Positions 6,394 to 13,457 of a DNA stretch of 15,302 bases are shown in pieces; position 1 is the first letter of the stretch, and every line of letters begins with the position of its first letter. This DNA is from Streptomyces griseus. Its GTDB lineage: Bacteria; Bacteroidota; Bacteroidia; Chitinophagales; Chitinophagaceae. A program made the translations under genes and the position numbers. Location: contig CALPIT020000032.1 in assembly GCA_943323705.2 (NCBI GenBank), positions 1 through 15,302 of the forward strand, read 5' to 3'. The notes beneath the pieces were generated by a model, which worked only from the letters and a program-made list of their open reading frames with translations, made no database searches and was not told the origin of the DNA.

Positions 6394-7686
6394 ATGAAGT
6401 ATTTGCCACTAAATCCTGAAATTTTCATCAACAACCGTAAGCGTTTTACCGATAAAATGGAGAAAAACGCAATTGCCATTTTTAATAGTAATGATGAATT
6501 GCCAACAAATGCCGATCAAGTATATAAATTCAAACAAAATTCAGATTTATTTTGGTTGACTGGCATTGAACAGGAAGATACCATGTTGATCATCTATCCT
6601 GGAAATCCAGATCCTAAATTCAGAGAAGTTTTGGTTTTAGTGAGACCAAATGAAATCAAAGAAAAATGGGATGGACACAGACTAAGAAAACATGAGGCTA
6701 CTTCGATTTCAGGTATACAAACAATATTATGGTTGGATGCTATTGATGGTTTTTTACAACCTTGGATTCATTCGGCTGATTGTATTTATTTAAACACAAA
6801 TGAAAACGATCGCAAAGCAAATCTTGTACCTGTAAGAGATTACAGATATGCTCAGATGATGAGAGAAAGATATCCATTGCATCAATATAAGCGCAGTGCA
6901 AAATTATTGAAAGAACTAAGGGCAATAAAATCGTCACTTGAAGTTGAAGTGATGCAAAAAGCTATTGATATTACAGATAATACTTTTAGAAGATTATTAC
7001 AGTTTATCAAACCAGGTGTAATGGAATATGAAATTGAAGCTGAAATATACCATTCATTTTTGTCTCAAAGGGCTAGTGGCCCTGCTTATGGCTCAATCAT
7101 TGCTAGTGGCGACAGAGCAAGAACTTTACACTATGTAGAAAACAACAAAGAGTGTAAAGATGGCGAATTGATTTTAATGGATTTTGGTGCTGAGTATGGA
7201 AATTATTGCGCTGATTTGACCAGAACAATTCCTGTTAATGGAAAATTTACACGTCGTCAGAAAACAGTGTATAATGCTTGTTTACATTTACATCATTATG
7301 CTGCCAGTATTTTAAAGCCTGGCATTAGCATCATCGATTATACCAAACTAGTCGGAGATGAAGCTACTGTTGTTTTTCAAAAAATTGGATTGTTACGCAA
7401 ATCTGATATCAAAAACGAAGATCCAGAAAACAGAGCCTATAGTAGGTATTTGTATCATGGCATTTCACATCATTTGGGTATCGATGTTCATGATTTGGGA
7501 ACCAGAACTGAGCCGATTAAAGCAGGCATGGTGTTCACAATAGAGCCTGGTATTTATATCGAAGAAGAGCAAATGGGCATCAGAATTGAAAATAATTTCT
7601 GGGTTACCAAAAACGGAAATAAAGATTTAATGAAAAATATTCCAATAACAGTTGAGGATATTGAGGCATTTATGAAGAACAAATAA
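6394..7686 (+). CDS. pepP: Xaa-Pro aminopeptidase (M24B family)
   Basis: A cytoplasmic metalloaminopeptidase that removes an N-terminal residue preceding proline. It has 430 residues. The N-terminal AMP_N-type domain spans about 1-165, with DLFWLTGIEQEDTML near 51-65. The pita-bread catalytic domain spans about 175-420. All five metal ligands are visible: Asp263 (LMDFGAE), Asp274 (CADLTRT), His359 (SHHLG), Glu384 (TIEPG) and Glu399 (RIENN). The accessory histidines His246 (LHYVENN) and His366 (DVHD) are also present. There is no signal peptide. The start at 6394 matches the family N-terminus (YLPLNPEIFxxNR). It opens a tight plus-strand cluster, with pssA only 16 bp after its stop, so the four genes to rsmI are likely one transcript. 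Confidence 0.96.
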   Translation: MKYLPLNPEIFINNRKRFTDKMEKNAIAIFNSNDELPTNADQVYKFKQNSDLFWLTGIEQEDTMLIIYPGNPDPKFREVLVLVRPNEIKEKWDGHRLRKHEATSISGIQTILWLDAIDGFLQPWIHSADCIYLNTNENDRKANLVPVRDYRYAQMMRERYPLHQYKRSAKLLKELRAIKSSLEVEVMQKAIDITDNTFRRLLQFIKPGVMEYEIEAEIYHSFLSQRASGPAYGSIIASGDRARTLHYVENNKECKDGELILMDFGAEYGNYCADLTRTIPVNGKFTRRQKTVYNACLHLHHYAASILKPGISIIDYTKLVGDEATVVFQKIGLLRKSDIKNEDPENRAYSRYLYHGISHHLGIDVHDLGTRTEPIKAGMVFTIEPGIYIEEEQMGIRIENNFWVTKNGNKDLMKNIPITVEDIEAFMKNK

Positions 7687-7702
7687 AACCATTATTGATT
7701 TA

Positions 7703-8476
7703 ATGAAGCAGATACCTAATTTATTTACATTACTCAATCTTGTGTTTGGATGCATGGCCATTGTGGCTACTTTGCAAAACGGGATTACCATTCAAATTGA
7801 CGCAGATGGTTCACAGTTTATAGATATCCCTGAAAAAATATGGATGGCCTCTTTATTCATTGGCCTTGCCGGAGTTGTAGATTTTCTGGATGGATTTGTT
7901 GCCCGTCTTTTCAATGCCACATCAGCTATGGGGGAACAATTAGACTCTTTGGCTGATGTTGTCAGTTTTGGCGTTGCCCCATCTATGATTATCTATCAAT
8001 TTTTGAGGATGAGTTATGCCAGTGAAACAAACGGCATCGAAACGTCTGTATTATTGTTAATACCCGCATTTTTCATTGCTGCCGCTGCAGCATACAGATT
8101 GGCTAAATTCAATTTAGATAAATCACAATCAACAGTATTTAAAGGCGTTCCCACACCCGCAATTGGTATTTTAGTTGCTTCTTTCCCATTGATTTACTGG
8201 CATGCGCAATATGAAATTGTTTATCAGTTGTTATTGAATAAATGGGTTTTATATGCAATTGTATTAGTGCTTTGCTTATTGATGGTTGGCAATATGAGTA
8301 TCATGTCACTAAAAATCAAATATCTGAATGTGAAAGACAATTTGCATTTGTATTTGATGGTTGTAGCTGGAGTTGTTTTTTCAATAAGTTTGGGCTGGCT
8401 AGCTGTGCCTTTGTTGTTTGTCACTTATATTATTTTATCTTTGGTGTTCAAAAAAAAGTTGTCATCTCAACTATAA
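7703..8476 (+). CDS. pssA: CDP-diacylglycerol-serine O-phosphatidyltransferase
   Basis: A membrane enzyme that condenses CDP-diacylglycerol with L-serine to give phosphatidylserine, the precursor of phosphatidylethanolamine. The CDP-alcohol phosphotransferase signature DG-x2-AR-x8-G-x3-D-x3-D is complete at 63-85: Asp63, Gly64, Ala67, Arg68, Gly77, Asp81, Asp85. At 257 residues it has several hydrophobic segments (roughly 8-24, 47-63, 115-130, 148-165, 178-198, 215-240), as expected for the integral-membrane fold. The N-terminus IPNLFTLLNLVFGC is the classic start of bacterial PssA. The serine specificity rests on overall similarity and not on one residue. It sits 16 bp after pepP and 11 bp before purS, and is presumably co-transcribed with them although the functions are unrelated. 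Confidence 0.94.
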   Translation: MKQIPNLFTLLNLVFGCMAIVATLQNGITIQIDADGSQFIDIPEKIWMASLFIGLAGVVDFLDGFVARLFNATSAMGEQLDSLADVVSFGVAPSMIIYQFLRMSYASETNGIETSVLLLIPAFFIAAAAAYRLAKFNLDKSQSTVFKGVPTPAIGILVASFPLIYWHAQYEIVYQLLLNKWVLYAIVLVLCLLMVGNMSIMSLKIKYLNVKDNLHLYLMVVAGVVFSISLGWLAVPLLFVTYIILSLVFKKKLSSQL

Positions 8477-8487
8477 AATAAAATCAA

Positions 8488-8736
8488 ATGAATTTTACTG
8501 CACAAATCAAAGTAATGCCATTGAAAGACTTGCTCGATCCACAAGGAAAGGCAGTTTTAGGGGGCTTACACAATTTAGGATTATCAACTGTTGGAGATGT
8601 GAGAATTGGAAAACATATTGATGTTCAAATAGAAGCAGCATCAAAAGAAGAGGCCCATCAAATTGCTTCGGAAGCTGCTGTAAAACTGCTTTCCAATCAA
8701 GTGATGGAGAACTTTGAAGTTACAATCTTATCATAA
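8488..8736 (+). CDS. purS: Phosphoribosylformylglycinamidine synthase, PurS subunit
   Basis: PurS is the small structural subunit that joins PurL and PurQ in the glutamine-dependent conversion of FGAR to FGAM, the fourth step of purine synthesis. The 82-residue length is normal. The pattern is typical: an N-terminal strand (FTAQIKVMPLKDLLDPQG), the GKAVLGGLHNLG block at 20-31 and VGDVRIGKHIDV at about 35-46, then a helix and an IENFEVTIL-like last strand (here MENFEVTIL). Neither purQ nor purL is in the window, so the subunit is encoded apart from its partners. Neighbours are pssA (11 bp upstream) and rsmI (3 bp downstream), so it lies inside an operon of unrelated housekeeping genes. Its presence implies the three-subunit form of the synthase and not the single long PurL chain. 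Confidence 0.93.
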   Translation: MNFTAQIKVMPLKDLLDPQGKAVLGGLHNLGLSTVGDVRIGKHIDVQIEAASKEEAHQIASEAAVKLLSNQVMENFEVTILS

Positions 8737-8739
8737 AGC

Positions 8740-9405
8740 ATGCTTTATCTCGTTCCTACGCCAATTGGCAATCTTGCAGATATGACATTCAGAGCTGTTG
8801 AGGTTTTGAAAACTGCAGATTTGATTCTTGCTGAAGACACACGTACCTCATCTGTTTTGTTAAATCATTACTTGATTCACAAACCGCTGTCTCCATATCA
8901 TCAGCATAATGAACATAAAATTGTTTCTCATCTAGTTGACCAATTAAAAACCGGGAAAAATATAGCTTTACTAACGGATGCGGGTACCCCTGGAATTAGT
9001 GACCCTGCTTTTCTCTTGGTAAGAGCTTGTGTTGAAAATAATGTTGAGGTATGTTGTTTGCCTGGTGCAACTGCTTTTGTCCCAGCTTTAGTAAATAGTG
9101 GGTTACCAACTGATGCATTTTGTTTTGAAGGTTTTTTGCCTTTAAAGAAAGGTCGTCAAACTTTAATGAAAAAACTCGCTACAGAAGTTCGCACCATGAT
9201 TTTTTATGAAAGTCCAATGCGATTGGTAAAGACTTTACATCTATTTATTGAATACTTTGGTGCTGATAGAAAATGCAGTGTGAGCAGAGAACTCTCCAAA
9301 AAATTTGAAGAGAACAAAAGAGGGACTTTACAAGAAGTATACGATTATTTTAATGCCAAAGCGGTGAAAGGAGAGATTGTGATTGTGGTGGAAGGGGGCA
9401 ATTAA
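8740..9405 (+). CDS. rsmI: 16S rRNA (cytidine-1402-2'-O)-methyltransferase
   Basis: RsmI 2'-O-methylates C1402 of 16S rRNA in the decoding centre, using S-adenosylmethionine. The tetrapyrrole-methylase-type fold is evident from PTPIGNL at 6-12, AEDTRTS at 31-37, LLTDAGTPGISDP at 78-89, LPGATAF at 107-113, FYESPMRL at 155-162, SRELSKKFEE at 182-191 and GEIVIVVEG at 211-219. At 221 residues it lacks the C-terminal domain of the longer (about 286-residue) E. coli enzyme. From memory short forms are normal in Bacteroidota, so I do not read this as a truncation. The start is 3 bp after the purS stop, so it is the last gene of the pepP-pssA-purS-rsmI cluster. Its stop codon forms the first bases of a 24-bp tandem repeat. 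Confidence 0.95.
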   Translation: MLYLVPTPIGNLADMTFRAVEVLKTADLILAEDTRTSSVLLNHYLIHKPLSPYHQHNEHKIVSHLVDQLKTGKNIALLTDAGTPGISDPAFLLVRACVENNVEVCCLPGATAFVPALVNSGLPTDAFCFEGFLPLKKGRQTLMKKLATEVRTMIFYESPMRLVKTLHLFIEYFGADRKCSVSRELSKKFEENKRGTLQEVYDYFNAKAVKGEIVIVVEGGN

Positions 9406-9450
9406 TTTGGCAATTTGATAATTGGTTAATTTGGTGATTTGATTTTGAGT
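9403..9450 (+). repeat. 24-bp tandem repeat, two units, starting at the rsmI stop codon
   Basis: Two abutting 24-bp units, 9403-9426 and 9427-9450, both begin TAATTTGG and share ATTTGAT; about 18 of 24 positions agree. The TAA of the first unit is the rsmI stop codon. The stretch is G/T/A with a single C on the plus strand. It fills most of the 66-bp gap to the M1 peptidase gene, and no terminator or clear promoter is visible there. Confidence 0.7.
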
Positions 9451-9471
9451 TTTGATTTTAAATAATTTTTT

Positions 9472-11397
9472 ATGAGAAATATTTTTTTATTTTTTACTTT
9501 TTGCTTTTTACTGTCAACAGTGGCTCACTCTCAAAAGTGGCAGCAATCTGTAAAGTACACTATGGTTGTTGATGTTGATACACTTACCAATCATGTAAAT
9601 GGTAAGCAAAAGCTAGTTTATCAAAACAACTCAAGTGAGAAGTTGGATAAAGTGTTTTATCATTTATATTGGAATGCGTTTCAGCCAAACAGCAGCATGG
9701 ATGCCAGAAGTAGAGAGTTGGGGAAAAAACTAAACAATGGCAGGCAAGATTGGGACGGAAGAGTAAAAGACAGAATATTAAATCTAAAGGATAATGAAAT
9801 AGGTTATCAGAAAATAATTTCATTAAAAATGAATGGTGTTGTTCAGAAAATAAAATACCATGAAACAATTTTAGAAGTTATTTTGTCGTCGCCGATTTTA
9901 CCAAAGACTTCTGTTGTATTTGATATGGAATTTGAATCTCAGATTCCCTTGCAGGTGCGCAGAAGCGGCCGCGATAATCCACAAACAGGTGTTCGTTATA
10001 GCATGAGCCAATGGTATCCTAAATTATGTGAGTATGATGCAGAAGGATGGCATCCAACTCCTTACGTGGCAAGAGAGTTTTATGGAGTTTGGGGCGATTT
10101 TGATGTTACCATCAATATTGATAAATCTTATAAAATAGGTGGTACTGGTGTGTTGGTTAATGCCAATGAAATTGGTTGGGGTTACGACAAACCTGGATCT
10201 GAATTAAAGCCATGCACAACTCAAAAAAGAACATGGCATTTCAAAGGACAGAATATTCATGATTTTGTGTGGGCTGCAGACCCTGATTATAAACACATCA
10301 CGAGAGCCGTAAAAAATGGTCCGGCTTTACATGTGATTTACAATGACGTTCCGAACAGTTCGGCTAATGATAGTTTATGGATTAAAGTTGCTGATGCTGC
10401 AGTGAAAGTTTTACCTTTTATTGAACAACATTTCGGTAAATATCCTTATCCTCAATATTCGTTTATACAAGGTGGTGATGGTGGCATGGAATATCCTATG
10501 GCTACGTTGATTAGCGGGCCATCTTTAGGAACTGTCTTTCATGAGTGGATGCACAGTTGGTACCAGATGATATTGGGTACCAATGAAGGTAAGTATCCAT
10601 GGATGGACGAAGGTTTTACCAGTTTTGCAGAGGATCTGGTTTCGAAATTTTATTATGGAAAGTCTTCTATAATGGAGTACAAAGACGCGCTCATCAGTAA
10701 CCCCAAAAATGAGGATTTGAAAAACCTGATCAACACGTTGCCTGAAGATCATGCAGGCTCTTACTCATCTTATTTTGCTTTGGTAAAAAGTAAATTAGAT
10801 GAACCTATGTGCACACATTCGGATCATTACAATACAAATTTTAGTTATAGCATTAACTCTTATTCCAAAGGTGAAGTTTTCATGGAACAGCTTGGATATA
10901 TAGTAGGCGCAGCGGTAAGAGATAAAATTATTCTAGATTATTACAATCAATGGAAATTCAAACATCCTAATGATTATGATTTTATTAGAGTGGCAGAAAA
11001 AGCTAGTGGAATTCAACTAGACTGGTATCATGAATATTGGGTTCATTCTACTAAAACAATTGATTACACTATAGATAGTTTGTGGGAAGAAAATGGGCAA
11101 TCCAAAATCAGAATCAAAAGAGTAGGCTTGATGCCTATGCCGTTAGATTTGCAATTGAATTTCAAAGATGGTACTAATGAAATGCATTTGATTCCTATGA
11201 ATGAAATGTTTGCTGCAAAACTCCCAGAAGATAAGAACCAGAAAACCATAACTGAAGAAGAATGGATTTGGACAAGACCTACTTATATTTTAAGTTTCAA
11301 TAAAAGATTGACTGAATTAACAAAAGCCGAAATTGACCCATCAAAAAGAATGGCTGATGTGGATAGGAAAAACAATCAGATAGAATTGAATTGGTAA
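9472..11397 (+). CDS. Secreted M1-family zinc metallopeptidase
   Basis: A 641-residue exported aminopeptidase-like enzyme of the M1 (gluzincin) family. It has a signal peptide at about 1-20 (hydrophobic core, then VAHS before Gln21). Next is a beta-rich N-terminal domain with VYHLYWNAF-like and WYPKLCEYD segments, where the substrate N-terminus is normally framed. The exopeptidase loop appears as GGMEYP at 337-342, corresponding to GAMEN. The zinc site is HEWMH at 357-361 with the third ligand Glu380 in MDEGFTSF. Tyr464 in SYSKGEVFM fits the transition-state tyrosine. So the enzyme should be active, cleaving N-terminal residues of peptides in the periplasm or outside the cell. I see no type IX sorting domain at the C-terminus. 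It probably digests imported or environmental peptides (inference). Its TAA abuts the rsmG stop with no gap. Confidence 0.93.
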   Translation: MRNIFLFFTFCFLLSTVAHSQKWQQSVKYTMVVDVDTLTNHVNGKQKLVYQNNSSEKLDKVFYHLYWNAFQPNSSMDARSRELGKKLNNGRQDWDGRVKDRILNLKDNEIGYQKIISLKMNGVVQKIKYHETILEVILSSPILPKTSVVFDMEFESQIPLQVRRSGRDNPQTGVRYSMSQWYPKLCEYDAEGWHPTPYVAREFYGVWGDFDVTINIDKSYKIGGTGVLVNANEIGWGYDKPGSELKPCTTQKRTWHFKGQNIHDFVWAADPDYKHITRAVKNGPALHVIYNDVPNSSANDSLWIKVADAAVKVLPFIEQHFGKYPYPQYSFIQGGDGGMEYPMATLISGPSLGTVFHEWMHSWYQMILGTNEGKYPWMDEGFTSFAEDLVSKFYYGKSSIMEYKDALISNPKNEDLKNLINTLPEDHAGSYSSYFALVKSKLDEPMCTHSDHYNTNFSYSINSYSKGEVFMEQLGYIVGAAVRDKIILDYYNQWKFKHPNDYDFIRVAEKASGIQLDWYHEYWVHSTKTIDYTIDSLWEENGQSKIRIKRVGLMPMPLDLQLNFKDGTNEMHLIPMNEMFAAKLPEDKNQKTITEEEWIWTRPTYILSFNKRLTELTKAEIDPSKRMADVDRKNNQIELNW

Positions 11398-12030
11398 CTA
11401 TTTCAAAGGTTGATACAGCATGTATTTTTCTTTGAAATAAGCTTCAGGGAAAACCTTGTCAATGTCCCATACATAAGGCTTGCAGCCACTTTCTTGTATT
11501 TCTTTGGTGAGGTCTCCACCTTTAAGGCAGATTAAACCATTGGGTACATTTTCGTTGTCTGTTTTTATTCTTTTGATTAATGGTTTGCTCCATTGCCATA
11601 ATTCTTTCAGTGGGGCAACAGCTCTTGAAACCACAGTGTCGAACTTTCTGTCTTTGATTTCTTCAGCACGTGTATGCATTACTGTTATATTGTTCAATCC
11701 TATGGATGCAGCAATTTCTTTCACTACATTTAATTTCTTGTTAATGCTATCGACCATATAAAATTCTGTCTCAGGAAAAAATATTGCCAGGGGTATTCCA
11801 GGAAATCCACCACCACAGCCAAGATCCATGATGGATGGGCCTTTTTCAAATTCAAATTGTGTGGTAATCGTTAATGAATGTAAGACATGATGTAAATAAA
11901 AATTATCTATATCCTTTCTGCTGATTACATTTATTTTTTCGTTCCACTCTTTATACAAAGGCAACAATGCATTGAGTTGTTCTTTTTGTTTAGGCGTGAA
12001 ATCCGAAAAATATTTTTCAATTATTTCCAT
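11398..12030 (-). CDS. rsmG: 16S rRNA (guanine-527-N7)-methyltransferase
   Basis: RsmG (GidB) adds the N7-methyl group to G527 of 16S rRNA. Its loss is known to give low-level streptomycin resistance in other bacteria. The 210-residue protein has the Rossmann methyltransferase fold: the SAM-binding loop DLGCGGGFPGIPLA at 69-82, VDSINKK at about 93-99 (motif II with the acidic ribose-binding residue), ITVMHTRAEE at about 115-124, and SRAVAPL at 135-141, the family signature. The N-terminal QLNALLPLYKEWNEKINVISRKD is standard, so the start at 12030 is secure. It is transcribed left from the glycosyltransferase side, 119 bp after that gene's stop across a repeat. The stop codon TAG (11398-11400) touches the stop of the convergent M1 peptidase gene. 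Confidence 0.96.
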   Translation of the reverse strand: MEIIEKYFSDFTPKQKEQLNALLPLYKEWNEKINVISRKDIDNFYLHHVLHSLTITTQFEFEKGPSIMDLGCGGGFPGIPLAIFFPETEFYMVDSINKKLNVVKEIAASIGLNNITVMHTRAEEIKDRKFDTVVSRAVAPLKELWQWSKPLIKRIKTDNENVPNGLICLKGGDLTKEIQESGCKPYVWDIDKVFPEAYFKEKYMLYQPLK

Positions 12031-12045
12031 TGTGAATGATTAATT

Positions 12046-12119
12046 CAAAATTTAAAAGTAAAAATTAAAAAAAATGAAGAAATTTCTTTTTTGAATTTTA
12101 AATTTTGATTTTTTAATTT
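12046..12119. repeat. A/T-rich inverted repeat, copy 1 (rsmG-glycosyltransferase spacer)
   Basis: Exact 12-bp inverted repeat CAAAATTTAAAA (12046-12057) / TTTTAAATTTTG (12096-12107), with AAAAGTAAAAA and a perfect 12-bp palindrome AAGAAATTTCTT (12077-12088) inside. It shares the 13-mer TTTTAAATTTTGA (12096-12108), TTTTGAATTTT (12089-12099) and AAAAGTAAAAA with copy 2 at 13342-13414. It fills the 119-bp gap, which otherwise holds nothing I can name. Confidence 0.7.
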
Positions 12120-12149
12120 GTATTATCGAGTTACTGAAATTAATTAGAT

Positions 12150-13310
12150 TTATTTCCAAGTCATTTTTGCTTTTCTAATTAAAGCTGGTGCAAATATCAA
12201 ATAATAGAAGAACATCCAAATGTCAAAGAAAAGAATGTAAGGAATCAAATCTTTTTCATCCAGCTTGTTCAATGTTCTTACATAGGCTACAAGTTGAAAT
12301 AAAAATCTGGCTCCAAAAACGATTAAGCCACATTTCCAATTGTAAAATAAACAACTAACAATGAACGCAGGGTAAAATAAAAAATGTGTCAGCGAAAATA
12401 AACCCAATAAAAATTTATGTGATTTCTTATAATATTTTCCTGTTGAGTAATGTCTACTTTTTTGTTTCATCCATTGATTCCATGTTTTAGCTGGCTTGCT
12501 TAATGTAAAAGAATCTTTATTGATATTGATTCTTGTATTCTTGCTGGTTGCGGCCATATTTACCAATAGGTCGTCGTCTCCACCAGGGATGTTGTTATGA
12601 GCAGAAAAGCCTTTGTGTCTATAAAATATTTCTTTTTTATAACTGAGGTTTCTGCCAACACCCATGTAAGGAACGCCGGCCAAAGCATAACTCATGTATT
12701 GTAAAGCAGTATGGAAAGTTTCCCAACGAATTAATTTATTGAGCAATGAGTTCTGTTTGTGATAGGCACCATAACCGAGTACAATCTCAGTATTATCGCG
12801 AAAGCAATCTTGCATAGACTGAATCCAGTGCTCTGTAGCCGGAACGCAATCTGCATCTGTAAGTAATACAATTTCGTTTTTTGCCGATTTGATACCTACT
12901 GCTAATGGAAATTTTTTTCCAGGAATCATCTTAGCTTCTTGTGTTAACTCTATAACCTGCATTTGTTTAAATGCTTTTCTTAATTCCTCAAGCACGTATT
13001 TACTGTCGTCGTAAGAATTGTCATTCACCACAATTACTTCATGAGTGGTATTGTATTCTTGAATTAAAATACCAGGAAGGTGATGGGCTAAATTGGCGGC
13101 TTCATCTCTTGCGCACACAATTACACTAACTGGATGAGTTTGTGTATTAGATCTGGTTTTTTGTTTGTAAAATGCCAATCTGAAAAAAAAGAATAAAAAG
13201 TAAAAAATCTGTATGGCAGTGATGGTGCAGAAAAAATAGAAAACTATCAAAGGCCAATGATCAAGTAAATAAGTAGTGTTCATCGCTGCAAAAATATGCT
13301 TTAGATTCAT
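12150..13310 (-). CDS. Membrane-anchored family 2 glycosyltransferase
   Basis: A 386-residue GT-A fold glycosyltransferase, probably acting at the inner-membrane cytoplasmic face on a lipid-linked or polysaccharide acceptor. An N-terminal membrane segment spans about 20-46. The catalytic domain opens with VSVIVCARDEAANL at 61-74. The nucleotide-sugar and metal-binding site shows VVNDNS at 94-99 and the DxD motif as TDADC (Asp152, Asp154). The catalytic acidic block is GGDDDLL at 243-249. A QxxRH element at 283-287 resembles the Q/RxxRW motif of processive enzymes. Three further hydrophobic segments lie at about 298-322, 326-345 and 356-376. Donor, acceptor and processivity are unknown. The first ATG is at 13310; Met10 (13283) is an alternative start. 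It is flanked by two related A/T-rich inverted repeats, and it is divergent from tgt. Confidence 0.88.
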   Translation of the reverse strand: MNLKHIFAAMNTTYLLDHWPLIVFYFFCTITAIQIFYFLFFFFRLAFYKQKTRSNTQTHPVSVIVCARDEAANLAHHLPGILIQEYNTTHEVIVVNDNSYDDSKYVLEELRKAFKQMQVIELTQEAKMIPGKKFPLAVGIKSAKNEIVLLTDADCVPATEHWIQSMQDCFRDNTEIVLGYGAYHKQNSLLNKLIRWETFHTALQYMSYALAGVPYMGVGRNLSYKKEIFYRHKGFSAHNNIPGGDDDLLVNMAATSKNTRININKDSFTLSKPAKTWNQWMKQKSRHYSTGKYYKKSHKFLLGLFSLTHFLFYPAFIVSCLFYNWKCGLIVFGARFLFQLVAYVRTLNKLDEKDLIPYILFFDIWMFFYYLIFAPALIRKAKMTWK

Positions 13311-13341
13311 TATTCAACTTCAATGTGTGGAAAATAAAGTC

Positions 13342-13414
13342 AAAATTCAAAAGTGAAAAGTAAAAAATGACGATGTTATTCATTTTAAATTTTGAATTTA
13401 TACTTTTGAATTTT
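13342..13414. repeat. A/T-rich inverted repeat, copy 2 (glycosyltransferase-tgt spacer)
   Basis: Exact 13-bp inverted repeat AAAATTCAAAAGT (13342-13354) / ACTTTTGAATTTT (13402-13414). The interior carries AAAAGTAAAAA and TTTTAAATTTTGA (13383-13395), both shared with copy 1 at 12046-12119. TTTTGAATTT occurs twice here (13390-13399 and 13404-13413). The right arm overlaps the -33 region proposed for tgt. Confidence 0.72.
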
Positions 13415-13439
13415 ATAGCATTTTTAAAATTTATATTTG
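13405..13439 (+). promoter_or_regulatory. Bacteroidota-type promoter for tgt
   Basis: A -33 element TTTG (13405-13408) and a -7 box TATATTTG (13432-13439, full match to TAnnTTTG) are separated by 23 nt, slightly longer than the usual 19-21. Transcription would begin near 13446, leaving a leader of about 12 nt before the ATG at 13458. A second full -7 match, TACTTTTG, lies at 13401-13408 inside the inverted repeat and may be a second promoter or chance in A/T-rich sequence. Confidence 0.6.
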
Positions 13440-13457
13440 CAACCTGAATCATAAAAT

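Noticed and set aside
8740..9405. rsmI truncated at its C-terminus
   Set aside because: The shorter chain ends neatly after the last conserved GEIVIVVEG strand. From memory, about 220 residues is normal for Bacteroidota RsmI.
9584..9868. Minus-strand 94-residue frame within the M1 peptidase gene
   Set aside because: It is antisense to conserved peptidase sequence, with composition like random translation and no motif.
11480..11761. Plus-strand 93-residue frame over rsmG
   Set aside because: It lies opposite the conserved methyltransferase coding sequence, has no recognisable family pattern and no plausible start context.
13283..13310. Met10 as the true start of the glycosyltransferase
   Set aside because: Both starts are possible. 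The first ATG was kept because it has A/T-rich upstream sequence like neighbouring genes, but nothing rules out Met10.
12046..13414. Insertion sequence bounded by the inverted repeats
   Set aside because: The enclosed gene is a glycosyltransferase with no transposase, the copies are imperfect, and I see no target-site duplication.
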